Shown: piece after piece, positions 37,072 to 44,544 of the stretch | Position numbering within the stretch: position 1 is the stretch's first letter | Layout: each line of letters opens with the position of its first letter | DNA from: Nitrococcus mobilis | GTDB lineage: Bacteria > Pseudomonadota > Gammaproteobacteria > Nitrococcales > Nitrococcaceae | DNA length: 64,000 nt | Reading direction: 5' to 3' | Assembly: GCA_024102725.1 (NCBI GenBank) | Contig: JAGFJL010000068.1 | Coordinates: 62,001 to 126,000 of the forward strand | Made by a program: the position numbers and the translations under genes | The notes under the pieces: generated by a model | What the model was told of the DNA's origin: nothing | What the model saw: only the letters and a program-made list of their open reading frames with translations | The model's database searches: none

Positions 37072-39326
37072 ATGCTGCCCTCCACGTAGTCGTCGGAGGT
37101 GTTGCACGGTTGCACGCCAGTTTTAGGGGATATAGACCCACTGTCGGAATCCACGCTGTCGTAGTCCGAAGCGGCTCCCCTATATACCCCCCACTGCACA
37201 GCATCAACCGTGCAACCGCTAGGCGTGGCGCGGGTTTCCGGGTTGCACAGTGTTGACGGTTGCGGGAGCACCTCTATGGTCTCGGGTAACGGCTCGCCGA
37301 TTACCCACCTACCGGGACGACCGCGCTTGTCCTCTTTGTTGCGGATGTACCCGCCATCGGCAGCGCGGCGTATCCTTCGGCTCGCAGCAGACTTGTCTAC
37401 GCCTAGCCGCTTCGCCACGTCGGTGACGGTTACGCCGCTCTCGTCGGCGAGCTCATCGACCGCGCTCACTGTTTCCCGCACTGTGTCCGATACAGTCGCG
37501 CCAATGCCTTCGGATACAACACCGGACACCAGCTCCCGCACGGCTACATAATCATCCATGGTGGCGATTATCCGGCCGCTCTTGTCCCTCTCGCGGCTGC
37601 ACTGGTGCAGGATGGCGTGCGCGCGGATAAGCGCGAGCACAGAAGCGAAATCCCGCCGAAGCCGTACAGCTAGCGGTGGGACGGCATCTGCCAGCGTACG
37701 AGAATAGGGAATCGTGACCTTGTGCTCGGCCACCTGCAGCCACGCCTGGAATTTGCGCCACGCCTGCAGATCCACGTCTCTCTCGGATTCATCAGCCATG
37801 GCAGCCAGGACGTTTCGCGTCTGCTCCGCGCCGTCATCCGTGTTAAGCGATAGGATGCGGGTCTCGTTTTCGGAGTGAACTCGGGTCTTAGTGGTCGTAA
37901 AGACTAGGTTGGTCGGTCCTTCCTTCGTGATGCGCTGCGCTGTGTACTGGCCGTCCTCGCCGCGTACAGTCACGTCGTACTCGATCCGGCCTTCTGAGAG
38001 CAACGAGCGCATGAAGTAACTGGCGAGATCGTCTTCATTGCCCTCGCGCAGTCCGGTGACTTCATAAATCACTATCGTGCGGTGACTGTATGAGTCTTCG
38101 CGGTAGATCAGCGCCCGCTCCGACATTCCGGTAAAGGTGACTACCGCCTCTTCCGGGAAGAAATCGAGCACGCGGCCGACAACCCAGCTCTTGCCGCTGG
38201 AGGAATGGCCTTTCACACCGATGGATACTGGCTTGTTCAGCAGCCGGCTGGTTACGGCCAGGTAGAGGAGTTGCGCGGTTGCATATTCGCCAATCAGCCC
38301 ATGCAACCGTACGTCCCGCCGGAAATCAGACAAAATATCCTGTGAATACGCCAACTTAGGCGCTAAAGACTGCGCCATTTCAGTCAGCGGTTGCACGGTT
38401 GCACGGTTGCCCGAGGGGGTGTATAGGCCCTCGAACTGCCGCATAACCTCGTCCAAACCGCGCACGCAGTGCACGTCGTTGAAGTCGCACTTACCGTTTT
38501 CGAGCTCCGGTACGGCCAGTTGCCCGCCAACGGCCTGCGCTGCTTCGGTAGCCTTTGCAACTCCAACATTCTCCGAACCGTCGTCGCGGATATCGTTATC
38601 CGCTGCAATCACCATCTGAATGTCCGGGTACTTCGAGCGCAGTGATTCGGCCACCTTCTTTAAGTTGCCGGCGTTGAATGCGACCGCTACAGCCGCTCCT
38701 GTGGCCTCGTGAATACTTGCGCCGGTAGCGAAGCCTTCGCAGACCACGATCAGATCGTCAGGACGGCCGATGGCGTAATACGTGCCGCATACACGGCCGC
38801 CAGGTAGGAAAAGCTTCTCGCCGGTCGGGTCGATTAACTGAAGGCTGCACAAGGTGCAGTCGGCACTCATAGGGATAATGAGTACGCCGTCCTCGTCAGT
38901 GCGGACCCCATGCGCGCTGATGCCTTTTGCGGTGAGATACGGGTTGTCTGACGGTGCCGGAGAAGCGGTGCGCCATATTTCGAGCGCACGCCGTGCGGCA
39001 TCTGCTTGACGCCTATCCCGTTCGGCTTTGCGCTGCCGCTGGATAGCTCGCCATTTCTCCCGCAGCTTCCTGGCGTCGGACTTGTCGAGCGTATCCGGCC
39101 GCACGGCAGCCCATTTCTGTGTCCAGCCGGTGCGCCAGCATCCGAATGCGCCGGCCGGCATTTCGCCGTCGTGCAGGACGTACCATCCGGCATCGTCACT
39201 GCCTTTACCATTAGTTGAGAATCGGTGCAGGTTGCCATCGGCGATAATGTGCTCCGGGACGGGAAACCCCGCCCCGGAGATCGCCTCAGCGAATGCCCCG
39301 ACTGAATCAGAAGCCGGGGATTTCAT
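37068..39326 (-). CDS. primase/helicase-like replication protein
   Basis: This 752-residue protein has a Toprim-type region with VVCEGFATGASIHEATGAA and MVIAADND near residues 200-245. A P-loop ATPase/helicase domain (GVKGHSSSGKSWVV) lies near residue 370. A C-terminal winged helix-turn-helix (VTVTDVAKRLGVDKSAASRR) is near 650, followed by a low-complexity tail. ATG 39326 has AAGGAG ten bases upstream; 39350 is an alternative. Toprim plus helicase in one chain is usual in satellites and plasmids that start their own replication. Iteron clusters lie inside this gene at 38388-38425 and near its 3' end. Confidence 0.82.
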   Translation of the reverse strand: MKSPASDSVGAFAEAISGAGFPVPEHIIADGNLHRFSTNGKGSDDAGWYVLHDGEMPAGAFGCWRTGWTQKWAAVRPDTLDKSDARKLREKWRAIQRQRKAERDRRQADAARRALEIWRTASPAPSDNPYLTAKGISAHGVRTDEDGVLIIPMSADCTLCSLQLIDPTGEKLFLPGGRVCGTYYAIGRPDDLIVVCEGFATGASIHEATGAAVAVAFNAGNLKKVAESLRSKYPDIQMVIAADNDIRDDGSENVGVAKATEAAQAVGGQLAVPELENGKCDFNDVHCVRGLDEVMRQFEGLYTPSGNRATVQPLTEMAQSLAPKLAYSQDILSDFRRDVRLHGLIGEYATAQLLYLAVTSRLLNKPVSIGVKGHSSSGKSWVVGRVLDFFPEEAVVTFTGMSERALIYREDSYSHRTIVIYEVTGLREGNEDDLASYFMRSLLSEGRIEYDVTVRGEDGQYTAQRITKEGPTNLVFTTTKTRVHSENETRILSLNTDDGAEQTRNVLAAMADESERDVDLQAWRKFQAWLQVAEHKVTIPYSRTLADAVPPLAVRLRRDFASVLALIRAHAILHQCSRERDKSGRIIATMDDYVAVRELVSGVVSEGIGATVSDTVRETVSAVDELADESGVTVTDVAKRLGVDKSAASRRIRRAADGGYIRNKEDKRGRPGRWVIGEPLPETIEVLPQPSTLCNPETRATPSGCTVDAVQWGVYRGAASDYDSVDSDSGSISPKTGVQPCNTSDDYVEGSI
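37100..37265. repeat. iteron modules B and E at the 3' end of the primase gene
   Basis: Module B (37181-37265) starts TATATACCCCCC. It continues with degenerate 8-mers ending ATCAACCG, TGCAACCG (37203-37218), then GCGGGTTTC (37230-37238), then GGTTGCAC and CGGTTGCG. A shorter module E (37100-37133) has TGTTGCA, CGGTTGCA and GGGGATATA. Both lie in the stretch coding for the low-complexity tail. Confidence 0.7.
38388..38425. repeat. iteron module C inside the primase gene
   Basis: CGGTTGCA, CGGTTGCA, CGGTTGCC abut in tandem (38388-38411) and are followed by GAGGGGGTGTATA. This is the inverted half of the composite module seen at 30708, 37181 and 40111. It codes for the linker between the Toprim and helicase parts. 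Confidence 0.7.
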
Positions 39327-39663
39327 CGTCAAATGGCTCCTTTGCTGCACGTAGCTTTATGCCGCCGATCCGCTTGCCGGCGTACCGAACGCTCGGGTCA
39401 ACGAATATTTCTACTCGTGCACCAGCAAAGTCGTCCGTATCATCGGAGCCGGTCAGCTCGGCAAGCTGCTCCAGCGCCGTCATGTTGAGCGGCCAACCCT
39501 TATCAATGCCTTTGAAGTAGATAACCGGCTTCAAATCGTCGCCGACCTCTTCTTCAACGATTCGCTCAACGACGGTCTGGCGCTCCTTCTCTGACATTGC
39601 CTCGACGTCGTCCTTGCGGAGCCACTTGGAATTGCGGTACTTTGCGATCTTCACTTCATTCAC
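39307..39663 (-). CDS. hypothetical protein upstream of the primase
   Basis: This 118-residue protein has a charged helical N-terminal half (WLRKDDVEAMSEKERQTVVE) and a C-terminal FAGARVEIFVDPSVRYAGKR followed by IGGIKLRAA and an acidic end PFDDEIPGF. Its stop overlaps the primase start by 20 bases. An acidic C-terminus next to a primase recalls single-strand binding proteins, but I cannot confirm an OB fold. Confidence 0.6.
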   Translation of the reverse strand: MNEVKIAKYRNSKWLRKDDVEAMSEKERQTVVERIVEEEVGDDLKPVIYFKGIDKGWPLNMTALEQLAELTGSDDTDDFAGARVEIFVDPSVRYAGKRIGGIKLRAAKEPFDDEIPGF

Positions 39664-39765
39664 CTTTCATTGCTTGATCGGCCGGGAACTGCCGGCCTCA
39701 GATCCCACGCTGGGATTCGTTCGCACCCGTCGCGGTAGCCGCCGTGGCGGGTGCCATACTTGCGG

Positions 39766-39993
39766 TTAAGTGCCCCCTGTAGCTCTCACGGTATTACGTT
39801 CGATCCACGCGACGATGTCGGACCGGCGATATCTAATCGCACGACCGATAGCCACGTATGGGAGGTCTCGTAAAGGATTGGAGGGGAGCCGGTGCAGGCG
39901 GGCCGCCTTGAGGGTGCCAGCGGAGACGCCTAAGGCATTAGCGGCCTCTCGCGTAGTCACCAGCTCAGGCTGCGGTATATTTCCGTCGGTCAT
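39766..39993 (-). CDS. small helix-turn-helix protein, AlpA/excisionase-like
   Basis: This 75-residue protein has one MerR/Xis-type winged HTH: LVTTREAANALGVSAGTLKAAR, then GRAIRYRRSDIVAWIERN. Such proteins act as AlpA-type activators of excision or as directionality factors in P4-like elements and satellites. It lies downstream of iteron module D and could bind there. The 100-base gap to the next gene (39664-39765) shows nothing I can name. Confidence 0.75.
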   Translation of the reverse strand: MTDGNIPQPELVTTREAANALGVSAGTLKAARLHRLPSNPLRDLPYVAIGRAIRYRRSDIVAWIERNTVRATGGT

Positions 39994-40110
39994 CGGTGGT
40001 AGCTCCCACGTATCTTCTATTCACGTAGGTCCACCTTATTAGGGAGGGTAGATTGCGTCTTTCCCCAAAGATTATTATTTTTCGAGAAGCGGTAAGTTCG
40101 TGTCTAGGTG

Positions 40111-40196
40111 TGCAACGGTGCAACCTGGTGCAACCCGGAAACCCGCGCCAGTGCTTGCGGTTGCACGGTTGCACTGTTGCGCGGGGGGGTATATAT
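40111..40196 (-). repeat. iteron module D upstream of the HTH gene
   Basis: On the plus strand: TGCAACGG, TGCAACCT and TGCAACCC (40111-40136), then GAAACCCGC (40138-40146), then CGGTTGCA, CGGTTGCA, CTGTTGCG (40158-40181), then GGGGGGGTATATA. Read on the minus strand it follows the same order as modules A and B. Confidence 0.75.
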
Positions 40197-40211
40197 GGGG
40201 CCGCTACATAT

Positions 40212-40745
40212 CTAATCTACATCGTCGGGATTCATAATGTGGGGTTCTAGCAGGGATTTAACCGCTATCGGAGGGTTGCTCATCCGCTCCTTGACACTGT
40301 AGTAATACTCGCTCGCAAGACGCTTTCCTATGTGGAATTCCTTGCCCACTTCATCGAAAAGATGCTCATCAATTGGCATGTTTCGGACTTGATGCCATTC
40401 GCCGTTATGCACCCGCCACTGTGGCTTTAAGTGAAGCTCCCTGATGCGGCCGTAAACGGCGAATTCAAGACGGCGCTTTTTGATATACGCCGCCTTGTGC
40501 TTTCCCTTCGGCCACTGAATACCAAACGCCTCCCCCAGATCATCTGCCGAGCGGCTGATGAATCGGTTCCATGATCTATGCAATTCGCGGTCGACCCATT
40601 CCGGCATCAGCACCCCCCATCTCGCGCAGAACATGAGAGCGTGCATAAGCGCGTCTGAATACCCGGCCTCAAACATCAGGCGGTATTCTTCTAGTTGCGC
40701 TTCCGCAACCTGCTCTGGAAGCTTCTTTTCTGTGTCCATGCTCAT
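40212..40745 (-). CDS. hypothetical protein downstream of the integrase
   Basis: This 177-residue, Trp- and Tyr-rich protein contains ARWGVLMPEWVDRELHRSWN and KRLASEYYYSVKERM. There is no membrane segment and no motif I recognise. Its start overlaps the integrase stop (40742-40745), so the two are coupled. It could be an element-specific regulator. Confidence 0.6.
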   Translation of the reverse strand: MSMDTEKKLPEQVAEAQLEEYRLMFEAGYSDALMHALMFCARWGVLMPEWVDRELHRSWNRFISRSADDLGEAFGIQWPKGKHKAAYIKKRRLEFAVYGRIRELHLKPQWRVHNGEWHQVRNMPIDEHLFDEVGKEFHIGKRLASEYYYSVKERMSNPPIAVKSLLEPHIMNPDDVD

Positions 40746-41983
40746 GCCACGCTCTCCTTGCGGCTCTCTTTCGCCGCCGTGAGACGAGCCACCGCTTCGG
40801 CTTTGTGCTCTGGCGCCAGATGGGCATAGCGCAGCGTCATCATTAAATCACCGTGCCCCAATAGCTCCCGCACGGTATTTAGGTCCACGCCTGCCATAAC
40901 TAGCTTGCTAGCGAAGTGGTGGCGCAGATCGTGGAAGCGGAATCCGGTAATTCCGGCATCCGAGAGCACGCCGCGCCAGGACTTGTTTATATTGTCGAGT
41001 CGCCCGCCGTCCCTACCTGGGAATACCAGTCCCTTGCTAGCCTCCGTCGTCTTCTGCCAGCCCTGCAGCACCGCCAGGGCTTCAGTGTTCAGCGGGATAT
41101 GCCGGGTTTGTCCGCTTTTGGCTCCATAACCGTGCACTGTGAGTATGGAGCGGATCAGGTCCACGTCAGACCACTTCAGGTTGAACAGCTCGCCACGGCG
41201 CAGCCCGGTGTTCATAGCGAGAAGCACCAACGGCCGCAGATGGTCCACGTATGGCACGGCGCGCAGATCGGGCATGATCGGGTAGCCGCGCAATAGCCGC
41301 CACTGGTTGGCGTTTGCCCGTTCGGCCCTGGCCTGCTCTTCGCGCGCAGCTAGCGCCGCACGCAGCCGGGTTTCCTCGTCGTCGCTCAGGTAGCGGACAA
41401 CGCCTCTGCGGTCGAGCTTGGCGGGTTTCACCTTGGCGATGGGGTTGGCGTCGATCACATTCCATTCGACTGCCCGATTTAACGCCGATTTCAGAGCCGT
41501 TACGTCACGGTTGACGGTAGAATGCGCCTTGCCGTCCTTCAGGCGCTTAGAACGCCACTTCTCAACGATCCAATGGGTAATCTCAGGCAGCCTCTTGCCG
41601 CCTATCTCGCTGTCAAAGCACGCCTGCAGGCGGGCCAGCGTGGCAGCGCCGTCCTTTCGGTGTGCTTTCGCCCACGGACCGTATATGTTTTTCAAGTAAT
41701 CCCGAAACGTGGCTGACTTCGCGCGCCGACTCTCTGCGCGTACGTCCTTACCTTTGGCTGCGTCGCCAAGGATTGCCTTTGCCTGCTCACGAGCCTCAGC
41801 AGGCTTCAAATCGGTGAGCCTGCCAAGCGTGTGCCACTTGCCGCGAGCGTAATTCACGCGCCAGCTATGCCGGCCGGATTTGCGCAGCCGAAGAACGAAC
41901 CCGATTAGCTTGGTATCGTAGATGTCCATATCCCGGCCTTCGGGCAGGTTCTTCAGCATGGTGTTGTTTAGTGCCGCCTTCAT
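40742..41983 (-). CDS. tyrosine recombinase / integrase
   Basis: This phage-type integrase should act on the tRNA-Pro attachment site. From ATG 41983 (AGGAAGC upstream) it has 413 residues. The N-terminal DUF4102-like arm-binding part contains IYDTKLIGFVLRLRKSGRHS. A SAM-like core-binding domain spans about residues 95-190. The catalytic domain shows Arg in NTGLRRGEL, HDLRHHFAS (H-x-x-R), LLGHGD and the nucleophile in LRYAHL. A longer reading to 42091 would cross the 20-bp end repeat and is unlikely. It lies next to the right attachment repeat. Confidence 0.95.
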   Translation of the reverse strand: MKAALNNTMLKNLPEGRDMDIYDTKLIGFVLRLRKSGRHSWRVNYARGKWHTLGRLTDLKPAEAREQAKAILGDAAKGKDVRAESRRAKSATFRDYLKNIYGPWAKAHRKDGAATLARLQACFDSEIGGKRLPEITHWIVEKWRSKRLKDGKAHSTVNRDVTALKSALNRAVEWNVIDANPIAKVKPAKLDRRGVVRYLSDDEETRLRAALAAREEQARAERANANQWRLLRGYPIMPDLRAVPYVDHLRPLVLLAMNTGLRRGELFNLKWSDVDLIRSILTVHGYGAKSGQTRHIPLNTEALAVLQGWQKTTEASKGLVFPGRDGGRLDNINKSWRGVLSDAGITGFRFHDLRHHFASKLVMAGVDLNTVRELLGHGDLMMTLRYAHLAPEHKAEAVARLTAAKESRKESVA

Positions 41984-42010
41984 TGCTGTGCTTCCTACAG
42001 CTGCGATTCT

Positions 42011-42030
42011 GGGGGTGCAATAGGGGTGCA
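42011..42030 (+). repeat. 20-bp end repeat, right copy
   Basis: This is identical to 30615-30634 (GGGGGTGCAATAGGGGTGCA) and lies 28 bases upstream of the integrase start. Confidence 0.6.
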
Positions 42031-42161
42031 AATTGGTTGCCTCGCGGTATACCTGAATGCACGACCATTGCCTTAATTGGCACTCTAACACCTTAAATAT
42101 ACTGGGTATAGAGGTGAATCAAAAAAGATGGGAGTATATGGCGGGATAGTTATTGAACGCA

Positions 42162-42212
42162 TTCGGGAGGCAGGAGTCGCTGGTTCAAATCCAGTCACCC
42201 CGACCATAAAAA
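42162..42212 (+). repeat. attachment site, middle (attR of the large element)
   Basis: The 51 bases are identical to 30523-30573. It is only the 3' half of a tRNA gene, lacks the 5' half and is therefore not a tRNA. Confidence 0.9.
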
Positions 42213-42217
42213 CAAAA

Positions 42218-42245
42218 GGGTTAGGTCTATGGCCTGGCCCTTTTT
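42218..42245 (+). terminator. intrinsic terminator after the second tRNA 3' copy
   Basis: GGGTTAGG and CCTGGCCC pair with two G-U pairs, followed by TTTTT. It resembles the third copy more than the first. Confidence 0.7.
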
Positions 42246-42701
42246 CAATGCCTGGAAGTGACCAGGAAGTGCAGGCGGCCCACCTCGTACGACATCGACC
42301 GAGAGCGCATGAGCCCAGCAGGGAATAACCCGCAAATTGTGGCCGTCACATATCCCAGCCGTTCAACCGCCCCAGCTGCCGCCAGGCGGCCACCTTGAGC
42401 GCATTCCATTACACACAAGTCTGTTCCAGTCGATTCAGGCCGCGCCGATGTCATCCAAGTGATTGAAAATACTGGTCCCATCTGCCCAGTCGACATTTAG
42501 TGGAAACAGTCCATAAGCTGTTGTTTCAATTGCATGTTCTGGACTTATGTATAAGGAGATGCCTTGAGCGCGTCGCTGTATTCAGGCGATTGGAGCCGCT
42601 AGGCAGATATGCTCCAATCAATCTTCAGGCGCCGTTTCCATGACTGTGGTCCGGTCGCAGAGCTCGCTACGCATTATCCGCTTTACCTTTGTAAGCTCCA
42701 C

Positions 42702-42731
42702 ACGTATATTGTATATACAAAAGATATACGT
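42702..42731 (+). promoter_or_regulatory. nested palindromes at the toxin-antitoxin promoter
   Basis: ACGTATAT (42702-42709) and ATATACGT (42724-42731) form outer arms around the perfect palindrome TTGTATATACAA (42709-42720). The site ends 14 bases before the toxin start and overlaps TATA-like boxes. It is a likely autoregulatory operator, as is usual for such modules. Confidence 0.6.
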
Positions 42732-42745
42732 GAGGTGTGGGGCTT

Positions 42746-43051
42746 ATGAAGCTAAACATCTCGACTTCAGTCGGGCACAAACTAACTAGCAGACATGGTG
42801 TAAGCGAAGAGGACATCAGGCAATGCTTTGCTAATCGGAATAGTCGGATGCTCAAAGACATTAGGGCGAAACATGATACCCAGCCACCAACAATGTGGTT
42901 CATATCGGAGACGGATTTCGGCAGGAAGCTAAAAGTTGTTTTTATTCAAGAACGTGACGGTAGCATTACAATCAAGACAGCATATGAGCCAAATAGCGAC
43001 GAAATAAGAATATACGATAAGTATGGTAGAGATGGCTCATTGGAAAAGTGA
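42746..43051 (+). CDS. BrnT-like toxin
   Basis: From ATG 42746 (TGAGGTG eight bases upstream) this gives 101 residues. HGVSEEDIRQCFANRN, TMWFISETDFGRKLKVVFI and IKTAYEPNSDEIRIY give a RelE/BrnT-like fold pattern. A related family is often annotated as ADP-ribosyl-(dinitrogen reductase) hydrolase beside CopG-type antitoxins. GTG 42737 is an alternative start. Base composition is more AT-rich than in neighbouring genes, which points to recent transfer. A ribonuclease role is inferred from the family. Confidence 0.7.
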   Translation: MKLNISTSVGHKLTSRHGVSEEDIRQCFANRNSRMLKDIRAKHDTQPPTMWFISETDFGRKLKVVFIQERDGSITIKTAYEPNSDEIRIYDKYGRDGSLEK

Positions 43052-43091
43052 TAACCCAGTTAGCGCGACGGCTAACGTTGGAGCACATGCC

Positions 43092-43427
43092 ATGGGCAAG
43101 AAAGAGCATATCGAGAGCACAACGGAGGCTTGGGAGGAGAGGCAGCTTGGAGCTGATGAGGAGTTCGTTGAAGTTGCCGAGGAGTTTGATGAGAAGGCTG
43201 CAGATGAGGCGCTAGAGCTCAAGATGATCTCGATCCGCTTACAAGAGTCTCTTATAGAGGATCTCAAGGCAATTGCGCAAATTAACGGAATTGGCTACCA
43301 GCCACTGATCCGACAAATTCTAAACAGGTTTGCGGACGCTGAAAAAAAGAAACTTCTCCGGGAGAAACAGAATGAACTAGAGAATAGAGACCCGGATCCA
43401 AAAAAAGGCCTACGGATAACAAGTTAA
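43092..43427 (+). CDS. CopG/BrnA-like antitoxin
   Basis: From ATG 43092 (GGAG eight bases upstream) the protein has 111 residues. An acidic N-terminal half (residues 1-45) would wrap the toxin. A ribbon-helix-helix domain (MISIRLQESLIEDLKAIAQI, then GYQPLIRQILNRF) binds DNA. An earlier start at 43023 overlaps the toxin gene. The toxin-first order is as in BrnTA. An inverted repeat GTTAGC/GCTAAC lies between the two genes (43059-43076). Confidence 0.75.
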   Translation: MGKKEHIESTTEAWEERQLGADEEFVEVAEEFDEKAADEALELKMISIRLQESLIEDLKAIAQINGIGYQPLIRQILNRFADAEKKKLLREKQNELENRDPDPKKGLRITS

Positions 43428-43468
43428 GATAACGGAAAATATCAGGGAGTGATTTTATACCCGCAAAG

Positions 43469-43516
43469 GGCAGGAGTCGCTGGTTCAAATCCAGTCACCC
43501 CGACCATAAAAACAAA
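43469..43516 (+). repeat. third copy of the tRNA-Pro 3' half
   Basis: GGCAGGAGTCGCTGGTTCAA and onward to CCATAAAAACAAA matches the other copies; identity begins slightly later than in the first two. It is the likely outer right boundary of the mobile-DNA locus. It is followed by its own terminator. Confidence 0.85.
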
Positions 43517-43545
43517 GGGTTAGGTCTATGGTCTGGCCCTTTTTT
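43517..43545 (+). terminator. intrinsic terminator after the third tRNA 3' copy
   Basis: GGGTTAGG and TCTGGCCC pair around TCTATGG and are followed by TTTTTT. It was probably the original terminator of tRNA-Pro. Confidence 0.75.
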
Positions 43546-43630
43546 ATTTTCTTAAACTCATCGGGGTACACCACAGGCTGCAGGGGATCCCGTGCGCCAA
43601 GCCTCGACTGTGCTTACGAGAAGTATCTCG

Positions 43631-44332
43631 CTACGCTTCTTTGGCTGATCCGGTTTGCTCGGCAGCGCCGTAATCGAGCTCCAGGTGAGCGGCGTCGTTG
43701 AAACTAAGGATGCGCCAGTGTCGGGTATTGAGCCGGGCGTTGCCGGGTTCGTGCCACAATTTCTCATCCAAAGTGAAATCGAAAACAGCGGTGTTGCGCA
43801 CCCGAACGCCCCAGGTCCGGTCAGTGCCCAGGAACGCGGCCACGATGTGCTGCAGTATGCCACCATGGCTGAACGCTACGATCACATCCGCGCTGCGGTG
43901 TCCCTCGACGAGGGATGCAACGACTCGACGCCCCCGCGCACGGCGCTGCGCCAGGTCTTCGGCGCCTTCCACCACCGCCCAGTCTCCACTCTCCCGAAAC
44001 GCCTGCGCCATTGTAGGATATTGTATGTCGATGTCTTCCCATCTTAATCCGGAGAAGACGCCGACGTTATATTCGATTAGATCGTCCCAAACGATAAGAG
44101 GCGCTTGCCAGGATCGGGATACGATCCGGGCGGTTTCTATCGTTCGCCGCAACGGTGAGCTATAAACATGGGTCGGTTCGAGGCCTTCCATTTGCAAGCG
44201 CTGAAACAGCCGTTCCGCCTGCCGGCGTCCCACCTTGGTCAAATCGAACTCGGCATGCCCCTGCAGCCGACCTTCTGCATTGCCCACAGATTCCGCATGG
44301 CGGACCAATACACAGCGCATCGGCTTCTCCAT
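43631..44332 (-). CDS. histidine phosphatase superfamily protein (phosphoglycerate mutase-like)
   Basis: The RHAESVGNAEG motif near the N-terminus is the phosphohistidine site of the branch-1 histidine phosphatases. The second histidine is in FSHGGILQHIV near residue 155. YSSPLRRTIETARIV is also typical. ATG 44332 gives 233 residues; ATG 44320 with GGAG six bases upstream is equally possible. A longer reading to 44449 is unlikely. The substrate (sugar phosphate, cobalamin intermediate or phosphoprotein) cannot be read. Confidence 0.85.
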   Translation of the reverse strand: MEKPMRCVLVRHAESVGNAEGRLQGHAEFDLTKVGRRQAERLFQRLQMEGLEPTHVYSSPLRRTIETARIVSRSWQAPLIVWDDLIEYNVGVFSGLRWEDIDIQYPTMAQAFRESGDWAVVEGAEDLAQRRARGRRVVASLVEGHRSADVIVAFSHGGILQHIVAAFLGTDRTWGVRVRNTAVFDFTLDEKLWHEPGNARLNTRHWRILSFNDAAHLELDYGAAEQTGSAKEA

Positions 44333-44544
44333 AGTCCTTTTCGAGCACTGCGCCACCCGCTGACGATAACGCCACGCCCAAGTACGCGCACATCGAATCG
44401 TGCACCAGAAGGCTCTCGGGTGCTTTGGCTCATAAATCCTCAGCAGCAAAACGATAGAGTACGCTTGCTCACTTTTATTTGAGAGTTTTATACCATCACA
44501 TCATGAGACCGGGCATCAAAGCCTCGCTGTGCCGCCGGGAAGAG

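Larger units (their letters stand above)
30568..42212. mobile_element. 11.6-kb integrative element, phage-satellite-like
   Basis: The element lies between the 51-bp direct repeats at tRNA-Pro. All firm genes are on the minus strand and read from the integrase at the right towards the left, many overlapping by one or a few codons. They comprise integrase, HTH protein, primase/helicase, TubC-like protein, P27 small terminase, about seven small genes, major capsid and tape-measure-like protein. Large terminase, portal, head protease, tail tube, baseplate and lysis genes are missing. The region therefore looks like a satellite that borrows a helper phage, or a strongly deleted prophage. Five iteron clusters and 20-bp end repeats support a self-contained element. 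Confidence 0.85.
42213..43516. mobile_element. 1.3-kb interval between the second and third tRNA 3' copies
   Basis: This interval has no integrase. It carries only a BrnT/BrnA-like toxin-antitoxin pair. The first 480 bases (42246-42700) hold no gene that I can support. It may be the remnant of an earlier element at the same site, or cargo captured between att sites. Confidence 0.6.

Noticed and set aside
37100-40196. CRISPR array
   Set aside because: The TGCAACNG repeats are 8 bp, abut without spacers, occur in both orientations and lie in coding sequence; no cas gene is present.
42245-42496. 83-codon minus-strand ORF between the second att copy and the toxin gene
   Set aside because: It has no ribosome binding site and no recognisable pattern, and it starts inside unremarkable sequence.
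43059-43116. Integron attC-like site at the antitoxin start (GGCTAACGTTGGAG)
   Set aside because: The core does not fit the RYYYAAC/GTTRRRY pair with the expected folded arms, and no integron integrase is present.
42162-43516. Second and third tRNA-Pro genes
   Set aside because: Only the 3' halves are present; acceptor 5' strand, D arm and anticodon 5' stem are missing.
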